From the NCBI GenBank assembly GCA_025362495.1, contig JANYGI010000192.1, positions 1-40,961 on the forward strand: DNA of 40,961 bases, in the 5' to 3' direction. This DNA is from Byssovorax sp. (GTDB taxonomy: Bacteria; Myxococcota_A; Polyangia; Polyangiales; Polyangiaceae). The position numbers and the translations under genes are program-made. The notes under the pieces were generated by a model. It was given only the letters and a program-made list of their open reading frames with translations. It did not search any database and was not told the origin of the DNA. Shown piece by piece: positions 34,077 through 40,961 of this stretch (position 1 is the first letter of the stretch; the number at the start of each line of letters is the position of its first letter).

Positions 34077-35486
34077 ATGTTGCCGCGATCGTTCTTCGCG
34101 ATGGGCCGCGCGAGCGTCGGCCCCCGGGTCCTGTCTCTGGCTCTGATCACCGCGGGCGCCGCCACTTCCACGATCGCTCCGACGAGCTGCGCGGCGGGCA
34201 ACGAGCTCGGCACCGGCGGCACGACGAGCGCCGAAGAGTCGTCGGCGAGCGTGACCTCGGGAGCGGCCTCGACGACGGGCGTGGGCGGCGATCCCGGCTC
34301 GTCGACGAGCGCCACGACGAGCAGCGCGGGCAGCGGCGGCGCCGGCGGCTCCAGCGGCGCGGGATCGACCACGGCGTCGAGCAGCACCGCGGCGTCGAGC
34401 AGCGCGGCGTCGAGCGGTGGATCGGGATCGGGATCGGGCTCGAGCAGCAGCAGCTCCGGATCGGGCGGCGCGCCTCCGACTGGCACTGTCCTCCTGCTCG
34501 CGGGCGGCGGCCCCAAGGTGCTCGCGGCCGAGTTTCACCCCGGCGCCGCGTGGTCGACGACCCAGCTCTCGTCCACGACCGACAAGGCCCCTGGGATCGC
34601 GATCACCGGCGCAAACACGGCGGTTGGCGTCATCCGCAATACCACCTTCGGCAACGAGGTCGCGTACACGACCTGGGCCCCGGGCAGCTTCCAGGCCTTC
34701 ACCTCGATCGCCAACGCGGTGACGACGCAGGCCGCGCCGGCGATCGTGGCCTCGGGCGCGCGCGCTGACGTGGTGTTTCTCGGCGACAACAACAAGCACT
34801 ATTATGCGGCTCACGTCGCGACGTGGAGCCCCACCGCCGAGGCCGTCGCCGTCGGGATGGTCCAGAGCTCGGGCCCGACGCCGGCTGGCGTTACCGCGAT
34901 CGGGAGCGACACCATCGTCGCGTTCGCCGGCGACAACGGCGAGCTCTACGATCAGACGCGCACCGGCGGCGGGTGGCTCGCTGCGAACGCGCACAACCTC
35001 GGCAACGTCGTCACGCTCTCGCCCGCGCTCATCGCGCCGACGACGGGTCCGGCGCTGATGATCGTCTATGTGCGGAACACCGACTCGAAGATGCTCTTCA
35101 CGACACGGACCGGCAACGTGTGGACGGCGCCCACGCCCATCGACGCCAGCTCGTTCACCGCCGACCCCGTGGCTCTCGTCGCGCTCCCGGGCGGCGAGGC
35201 GATCCTCGCGTTTCGCGGCCTGAATCAGGCCATTTACTCCTCTCGCTACAACCCCGCCGGCGCGCCGCTGTGGTCGCCGCCGCAGCCGCTCGCGACACCC
35301 AACGTGACGACGCCATCGCGCCCCGCGCTCGCCGCGGGGGTGGGCGGCGTCGACGCCGAGATCGCCTTCGTGAACGCCGTCGACAGCAAGGCCTATCACG
35401 CGCGCTTGACGGGCATGACGTGGAGCGCGCCCGCGCTCGTCGGCGGCACGTTGCTGACCACGATCTCGCTCGCCAGCGCGCCCTGA
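34077..35486 (+). CDS. Surface protein with Ser/Gly-rich linker and lectin-like beta-propeller
   Basis: A 469-residue exported protein. The leader (PRVLSLALITAGAATSTIAP then TSC) suggests a lipoprotein, though the lipobox is atypical. Residues about 45-135 are low-complexity Ser/Gly/Ala/Thr. Residues about 140-465 repeat a unit of roughly 50 residues (for example AAPAIVASGARADVVFLGDN, KAPGIAITGANTAVGVIRN, RPALAAGVGGVDAEIAFVN, each followed by a W.S/A-P element). This is like fucose-binding-lectin or PLL-type propellers that bind sugars. Sugar binding is inferred. The gene is divergent from the maltodextrin operon, and ends 4 bases before the convergent regulator gene. The linker is encoded by imperfect repeats including GGATCG three times at 34420-34437. 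Confidence 0.75.
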   Translation: MLPRSFFAMGRASVGPRVLSLALITAGAATSTIAPTSCAAGNELGTGGTTSAEESSASVTSGAASTTGVGGDPGSSTSATTSSAGSGGAGGSSGAGSTTASSSTAASSSAASSGGSGSGSGSSSSSSGSGGAPPTGTVLLLAGGGPKVLAAEFHPGAAWSTTQLSSTTDKAPGIAITGANTAVGVIRNTTFGNEVAYTTWAPGSFQAFTSIANAVTTQAAPAIVASGARADVVFLGDNNKHYYAAHVATWSPTAEAVAVGMVQSSGPTPAGVTAIGSDTIVAFAGDNGELYDQTRTGGGWLAANAHNLGNVVTLSPALIAPTTGPALMIVYVRNTDSKMLFTTRTGNVWTAPTPIDASSFTADPVALVALPGGEAILAFRGLNQAIYSSRYNPAGAPLWSPPQPLATPNVTTPSRPALAAGVGGVDAEIAFVNAVDSKAYHARLTGMTWSAPALVGGTLLTTISLASAP

Positions 35487-35490
35487 GCGG

Positions 35491-36816
<1,326 letters not shown>

Positions 36817-36955
36817 CGCTTCGTTTTACCTGGTTTCGCGATCGCGATCACGCCTCACGTCGGCGGCGGCGACGCGGCGAGGGCGCTCCCGTACGCCGCG
36901 CAGATCCTCTGCACCTCGACCGCGTCCACCGCGATCTCGCCCGCTGGACGGCGCT

Positions 36956-38221
36956 TTACTTCGGGATCTCGATCTCCAGCACCGCCCCGCCGCCCTGCCG
37001 GTTGCTCGCCGTGATCGTCCCTCCGTGCAGCTCCACCACGCGCCTCGCGACGGTGAGGCCGAGCCCGACGCCGCGGGTCTTCGTGGTGTGAAACGGCTCG
37101 AAAATCCGCTCCGTTTCGCCGGCGGGGATCCCCGCGCCGCGGTCGCTCACGGTGAAGATCAGGCGATCGTGATCGACGCGCACTGCCGCCGTGACCTCGC
37201 CGGGAGAGGCCTGCTCCGCGTTGCGCAGGAGGTTCTCCAGCACCTGACGCAGGCGCACGGCGTCGAGCGACCACGACGCCGGCGCGGCGTCGAGATCGAG
37301 CGCGGCGCGCGGGGACGCGTCGTCGGCGGCCACGCGGAGCAGCTCGGCGGGATCGAGCGGCGCGCGCTCGAGGCCGCCGCTGCGCGCGAAATCGAGGAGG
37401 TTGTCGACGAGCCCTTGCAGGCGCAGCGCCGAGCTGATGACGCGATCGGCCTGCGCCCGCGGGCGCGTCCCCTCGTCGAGGCCCTCCACGAGCAGCTGCG
37501 CGTTGCCCTTCAGCGCGGCGAGCGGGTTCTTGATCTCGTGCGCGAGCACGGCCGACATCGTGCCGAGCGCGGCGAGCCGTTCGCTCTGCGCGAGGCGCTT
37601 GATCAGATCGTCGGCGCGCCGCGCGCGTCGCGCGAAGATCGCCGCGGCACCCACGAGCAACACCGCCGCGAGGGTGCTGGCGAACAGCGTCCGCGTCGCG
37701 CGCGTTCGCAGCTCGCCGGCGAGGCTCGGCTCGAACTCCAGGACCATGCGCGGCGGCCCGGATCCCGGCGGCGGAGGTGGCCTCCAGTCGTCGTCGAACG
37801 ACGGTGGTGGAGGCGGCGGCGCGCCGGAGACGCTCACGCGCATGCGATCGCCGAGGCGACGAAACTCGCGCCCGGGGCCGAGCTCCGCGTCCGCGAGCGG
37901 GACGGGCGAGAGCTCGCCCGCCGACGCGATCACGCGACCCGAAGGATCGAGCAGCGCGACGGCGCGAAGCCCATCGCCGGCGTGATCGGTGATCAGTGAC
38001 GCCAGCGACGCGCGGGACGGCCGCTCGCCGCGGTGCGGCCCCTCGACGCGCACGATCTCGAGCAGGCGCTCGGCCTGCCCCTGGCTCACCGTCTCGGCGA
38101 GCGCCTCGGCGCCGCGGTACGTCGTCCACGCCGTGGCGACGAGCCCAAGGCCGAGCAGCGCGGCCGTGATGAAGAGCCCTCGCCGGGCGAGCCGGCTCGA
38201 CACGGTGGGGGCGCGCGACAT
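36956..38221 (-). CDS. Membrane sensor histidine kinase
   Basis: A 421-residue kinase. Helix 1 is at about 13-35 ([20 protein letters not shown]) and helix 2 at about 176-197, enclosing a periplasmic domain of about 140 residues. Near residues 133-155 that domain holds two runs of prolines (six and five) around SFDDDWR. The cytoplasmic part has the phosphoacceptor His228 in [14 protein letters not shown], then N box [12 protein letters not shown]1 DRGAGIP, F box [16 protein letters not shown] and G2. There is no HAMP domain visible between helix 2 and the H box. It should phosphorylate the NtrC-type regulator downstream. Twenty-six bases separate it from the lipoprotein gene upstream. Confidence 0.93.
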   Translation of the reverse strand: MSRAPTVSSRLARRGLFITAALLGLGLVATAWTTYRGAEALAETVSQGQAERLLEIVRVEGPHRGERPSRASLASLITDHAGDGLRAVALLDPSGRVIASAGELSPVPLADAELGPGREFRRLGDRMRVSVSGAPPPPPPSFDDDWRPPPPPGSGPPRMVLEFEPSLAGELRTRATRTLFASTLAAVLLVGAAAIFARRARRADDLIKRLAQSERLAALGTMSAVLAHEIKNPLAALKGNAQLLVEGLDEGTRPRAQADRVISSALRLQGLVDNLLDFARSGGLERAPLDPAELLRVAADDASPRAALDLDAAPASWSLDAVRLRQVLENLLRNAEQASPGEVTAAVRVDHDRLIFTVSDRGAGIPAGETERIFEPFHTTKTRGVGLGLTVARRVVELHGGTITASNRQGGGAVLEIEIPK

Positions 38222-38247
38222 CGGCCCATCGAGCGTAGCCGAAGGCT

Positions 38248-39096
38248 TCACCCGTCGGTGAGCGACCACAGCGTCACCTTCGCCTCGGCGTGCAGCGCCA
38301 GGTTCTCGAGCACCGTCCCGGCGAGCTCCGCCTCGGTCGCGGTCGCGAGATCGATCCCGTCGAAGAGCGTTCCGAGGCTTCGTTTCACGGCGATCTGCGC
38401 GATCCTCGCCTCGCCGTCGTCCGGCGTGGAGGCCTGGAGATCGACGAGGTAGCCCTGCGGCCACCACGTCGTCACCGCGAGATCGTGGCGCGCGCCGTCG
38501 CGCTCCCACGTCCCCGCGAGCACCAGGCTCAGCCCCTGCAGATCGATCCCGTCCGGCGAATCGAGGCGCGGATCACCGCGCCCCGCGAGCCAGTGAATTC
38601 GGCAATAGCCCGCCGCCGCGAACGCCGCCGACCAGGGCCCGTGCGGCTCGAGGTTTCCCGTGAGGTCCTCGGCGTGCTGGAGATCGATCGTCGACGCGTT
38701 GCCGTCCTCGTGCGCGTACGCGGACCGCACGCCGAAGACGCCCCCGAGCGCGCCCCCGGCTCCGCCCTGTCCCGCGGTGTCGCAGAGGCCGAGGCTCACG
38801 CTGTAGTCCACGAGCCAGCCCGAGGTGACGTGGACGCGATACCCACGATCGGTGTCCACCGACCAGCCGACCTCGTCGTTGCGAGTGACCCTCTCCGTAT
38901 CCCAGGTGAGCGTCCACGTCGCCCCGCGGATCAGCGCGCCCGCGGCGCTGGATCCCCCCGATCCCCCGGATCCCCCGGAGCCGAGGGATCCCGTGGATCC
39001 GCTCGATCCCGGCGCGCCGCGCTCGCCCGCGCAGCTCGGCGTGAGCAGCAGAGCGAGGGCAAAGGCGATCAACGTGGCGGCCCATCGGCCCTTCAC
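38248..39096 (-). CDS. Predicted lipoprotein with Gly/Ser linker, unknown function
   Basis: A 282-residue exported protein of no family I recognise. The leader is AATLIAFALALLLTPSC, with the Cys at a lipoprotein-like position. A Gly/Ser-rich linker (residues about 28-55, with the DNA carrying repeated GGATCC-like units) leads to a domain that starts ATWTLTWDTERVTRNDEVGW and includes DRGYRVHVTSGWLVDYSVSL. It also has three His positions (YAHEDGN, LQHAEDL, IHWLAG). The GTG start overlaps the stop of the YHYH gene (GTGA, 39093-39096), so the two are coupled and may work together. The kinase gene follows after 26 bases. Confidence 0.75.
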   Translation of the reverse strand: MKGRWAATLIAFALALLLTPSCAGERGAPGSSGSTGSLGSGGSGGSGGSSAAGALIRGATWTLTWDTERVTRNDEVGWSVDTDRGYRVHVTSGWLVDYSVSLGLCDTAGQGGAGGALGGVFGVRSAYAHEDGNASTIDLQHAEDLTGNLEPHGPWSAAFAAAGYCRIHWLAGRGDPRLDSPDGIDLQGLSLVLAGTWERDGARHDLAVTTWWPQGYLVDLQASTPDDGEARIAQIAVKRSLGTLFDGIDLATATEAELAGTVLENLALHAEAKVTLWSLTDG

Positions 39097-40265
39097 GGCG
39101 CGCACACGCCGTTCTGGCACGTCAGCGTCTGGCCGCCCATTCCGGCCGGGCAATCGGCGTTCTTGGTGCACGTCGGGATGCAGAGCTTGCCCATCGGCGT
39201 CGTCCCACAGGTGCAGCCGACCGAGCCGGGCGGACAGGCTCCCACGCAGTCGGCCTCTGCCGTGCAGGTCTTGGGGCCCATGGTCCCCGTACCGCTGCTG
39301 GCGCCGCTGCCGGTCCCCATCATCATCCCGCCCGCGCCCGTGGGCGTGCCGCGGTAACAACCGATGAGGTACGGGAACCCCGACGTCGCGTGATAATGAT
39401 AGTCACCCTTCGGCCCCGCGTGGCCGTTGCAGGCGTCGAGGTAGGTCGCGTCGCTCGCGTGCGCCTTCCAGGTGTATGCCTTCCAGACGTACGTCTTCGG
39501 ATCACCCGTCTTCTCGTACCCGCTTTGCATCACCACGACCTTGGAGCAGGCGGCGTCCTCGCACTCCTGCGCTCCGTAGATCGGGAATCCATCCAGCGCC
39601 CAGGCGATGATCGGTGAGGCCTCGGTGGTGGGTGGATCGGCGTCCATCCACGGCTTGGCCACGAGGCCGCTCGCGATCAGGCATTTCACCGAGAGCGAGT
39701 GATAATGGTACTCGTTCGCGGTGTGCCCGAAGCACGGATCCATGAGCCCGTTGTAGACCGGATCGCCATAGGCCTCGTCGGCGGGCTGCGCCGCCTCGTT
39801 GGGCCCGTTGAACGGCATCCCGTTGACCGCGAAGCCCGCCACGCCGAGCAGCGGCACCTCGGTGGTCGCGGCCGCCTTCGCCGGGTAACGCGGGATTTCC
39901 CAGTGATCCGTCTGCTCTTTCAGCGCGTTGGGCGTGGTCTGAACGAAGGTGTAGGTCGGCATTCCATTGCTCTCGACGACGAAGGCCGTGTCGGTGCAGC
40001 TCGAAGTGAGCGTGGGCTTGGCGTAGCCGTCGCCCGCGCCGGGGGCCTTCGAGACATCGAGCATCGTCGCGGCCTGCGCGCAGCTCGCCGCCCCGCCGGC
40101 GCCGGTCGCCGTCGACGATCCGCCGGTCCCTGTCGCCGCGGTGACATCGGTGGACGTCGACGATCCGCCTCCCGACCCGGTGGCGTCGGTCGAGGAGCAG
40201 CCAATCGCACCGGCGAGGACGAGGATCGGAGTGAGCGCGAGCGCGGAGGGGCGGGGGAAGGGCAT
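39093..40265 (-). CDS. YHYH-domain lipoprotein
   Basis: A 390-residue predicted lipoprotein. The leader ends ILVLAGAIGC (lipobox), followed by a Ser/Thr/Gly linker to about residue 60. The central YHYH domain (PF14240) has its two hallmark motifs, NEYHYHSLSVKC near 183 and GDYHYHAT near 289, with WALDGFPIYGAQ between. The C-terminal 60 residues are Cys-rich (CTAEADCVGACPPG, CIPTCTKNADCP), like small disulfide modules of myxobacterial surface proteins. The domain's function is not established; paired histidines suggest metal binding, which is inference. GGAG precedes the ATG, and a sigma-54-like promoter lies 45-60 bases upstream. It heads the run lipoprotein, kinase, regulator. Confidence 0.9.
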   Translation of the reverse strand: MPFPRPSALALTPILVLAGAIGCSSTDATGSGGGSSTSTDVTAATGTGGSSTATGAGGAASCAQAATMLDVSKAPGAGDGYAKPTLTSSCTDTAFVVESNGMPTYTFVQTTPNALKEQTDHWEIPRYPAKAAATTEVPLLGVAGFAVNGMPFNGPNEAAQPADEAYGDPVYNGLMDPCFGHTANEYHYHSLSVKCLIASGLVAKPWMDADPPTTEASPIIAWALDGFPIYGAQECEDAACSKVVVMQSGYEKTGDPKTYVWKAYTWKAHASDATYLDACNGHAGPKGDYHYHATSGFPYLIGCYRGTPTGAGGMMMGTGSGASSGTGTMGPKTCTAEADCVGACPPGSVGCTCGTTPMGKLCIPTCTKNADCPAGMGGQTLTCQNGVCAP

Positions 40266-40585
40266 CGAGGTCTCCAGGGTGGTGGCGAGAGCGCCGTTTT
40301 GCACCCTGAGCAGCGTTCGTGCCGCGCTTCGTTCTCCAGTCATTTTGCTATTATTTGCCGGCTCACTGCGCGCCGCACTGCGGATGTCGCAGCTTCGAAG
40401 TGCGAAATCTGCAGGCCCCAACGTTCCCCTGCGGTCATTGATCAAGCCCGCTTGGATGAAGCGCCACGAAGCTGAGCCTGCAACGCAGGAGGTACCCGAC
40501 ATCGAGAATGCCGCCAGCGTCGCTCTTCCTTAAGATTCATCGGTTGCCGTCCTTTTACTGAGCACGCGTTTACGTAGCAGCACGT
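40266..40585. other. 320-base gap without a convincing gene
   Basis: This stretch holds the promoter region of the YHYH operon at its left side and changes from GC-rich to clearly more AT-rich sequence toward 40500. Frames open across it on both strands lack any family motif, and the minus-strand one would simply extend the YHYH gene past its good ribosome site. No tRNA or hairpin terminator was seen. Confidence 0.5.
40308..40325 (-). promoter_or_regulatory. Sigma-54-like promoter before the YHYH operon
   Basis: On the minus strand GCGGCACGAACGCTGCTC matches the -24/-12 consensus TGGCACG-N4-TTGCW at 10 of 12 positions, with the invariant GG and GC ten bases apart. Transcription would begin near 40298, giving a leader of about 33 bases. 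The operon it would drive ends in an NtrC-type sigma-54 activator. Enhancer sites were not identified. A poorer sigma-70 alternative is AATAAT at 40350-40355. Confidence 0.45.
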
Positions 40586-40807
40586 CTACTCCACCCAGTT
40601 TCCCTCTGCAACGTAGAGGTCGACGTCAATAGATGCTCCCAAGCAACCGAGTTTCTCGACTACTGACGATGGAAAATGAATCGAAGGCACGTCCGAAGAG
40701 TAAACGGCGCATGCGAGTTGCACCTGGTCACACCCTAGCGCGCGAATTTTTTTAGCGATAGGATCTAAACGACACAACAGGACATACACCTGTTCTTCGA
40801 GGGACAT
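40586..40807 (-). CDS. Short DUF4279-like protein or remnant
   Basis: A 73-residue frame whose sequence (MSLEEQVYVLLCRLDPIAKK, LACAVYSS, VVEKLGCLGASIDVDLYVAE) resembles the C-terminal half of DUF4279 proteins. These normally have about 130-140 residues and end with a LGASLDIDIY-like strand. The frame stays open only to 40852 upstream, adding about 15 residues, so the N-terminal half is missing. It is either a shortened gene or a truncated remnant. The base composition is markedly more AT-rich than everything to the left, which suggests acquisition from elsewhere. The ATG is weakly supported (AGCGAG upstream). Confidence 0.5.
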   Translation of the reverse strand: MSLEEQVYVLLCRLDPIAKKIRALGCDQVQLACAVYSSDVPSIHFPSSVVEKLGCLGASIDVDLYVAEGNWVE

Positions 40808-40839
40808 CTCGCTAGGTTGGTCAGACTCGTGTTTCGCCC

Positions 40840-40961
40840 TTATGCGGCCATCTCACGCTCGGGTTCGACGCGTAGCGCCGACCGCCGGGCGGGTTTCTGC
40901 AAGTGCTTGATATCATTGCTCGGATCAAGAATGTCGAAGCCGACCATCGCGCGCTGGGCGG
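40840..40961 (-). CDS. C-terminal end of an unidentified protein (truncated by window edge)
   Basis: A minus-strand frame enters from the right edge and ends at a TAA (40840-40842). The visible tail reads RAMVGFDILDPSNDIKHLQK then PARRSALRVEPEREMAA. I cannot assign a family. Its stop lies 32 bases before the ATG of the DUF4279-like frame, so the two could be one transcript. The call depends on sequence beyond the window. Confidence 0.35.
   Translation of the reverse strand, partial: AQRAMVGFDILDPSNDIKHLQKPARRSALRVEPEREMAA

Noticed and set aside
34200-34480. Tandem repeat array or CRISPR-like repeats
   Set aside because: The repeats are short, imperfect and in frame, encoding a Ser/Gly/Ala linker of a surface protein; there are no spacers of constant length.
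38935-39010. Repeated GGATCC-like units as a regulatory or recombination site
   Set aside because: They encode the Gly/Ser linker of the lipoprotein at 38248-39096 and are explained by that low-complexity protein sequence.
40266-40533. Overlapping short frames on both strands between the YHYH gene and the right end
   Set aside because: No recognisable motif, no good ribosome sites, and the minus-strand one only extends the YHYH gene beyond its well-placed start.

Overview
The window is uniformly GC-rich, with dense, often overlapping genes. Many predicted surface lipoproteins have a lipobox cysteine followed by a long Ser/Gly/Thr/Ala linker. With an NtrC-type regulator and several sugar-nucleotide genes, this fits a large-genome myxobacterium, most likely of the Sorangium/Polyangium type. 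That placement is inferred from style; there is no rRNA or other phylogenetic marker here. I saw no tRNA, rRNA, CRISPR array, prophage or intact insertion sequence.

Bases 1-19636 hold a surface-polysaccharide or glycoconjugate cluster. It opens with a truncated methyltransferase, a glycosyltransferase fused to a phenylacetate-CoA-ligase-like enzyme, and a DUF362 protein, all on the plus strand. A sugar-nucleotide epimerase and a flippase-like membrane protein follow on the minus strand. Next is a plus-strand LarA-type protein that keeps the residues known to hold the nickel-pincer cofactor. A minus-strand set (9998 down to 7382) encodes a DegT aminotransferase, a PglD/NeuD-type acetyltransferase and a second glycosyltransferase. 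A plus-strand set (10197 to 17440) encodes the WbpD, WbpB and WbpE functions, another epimerase, a second DegT aminotransferase of unusual type and a large GT-C-like membrane protein. A minus-strand membrane-anchored alkaline-phosphatase-superfamily protein closes the cluster. Together these look able to make at least two amino sugars (a 2,3-diamino uronic acid and probably a 4-amino sugar), assemble them on a lipid and decorate the product.

Bases 19893-26111 are mixed metabolism: an ammonium transporter, cysteine synthase, an S9 peptidase lipoprotein, a lone CysA-type ATPase and two small orphan genes. Bases 26180-33953 (minus strand) are a maltodextrin locus: a maltoporin-like outer-membrane protein, an alpha-amylase lipoprotein, a MalK-type ATPase, one protein that fuses binding protein and MalF-type permease, and a MalG-type permease. 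A hairpin-rich spacer separates the amylase from malK.

Bases 34077-40265 hold a lectin-like lipoprotein (plus strand), then a minus-strand run of a YHYH-domain lipoprotein, a second lipoprotein, a histidine kinase and a sigma-54-dependent response regulator. A sequence resembling a sigma-54 promoter lies just before the YHYH gene. The right end (about 40500-40850) is clearly more AT-rich and carries a short DUF4279-like gene or remnant beside the tail of another gene.
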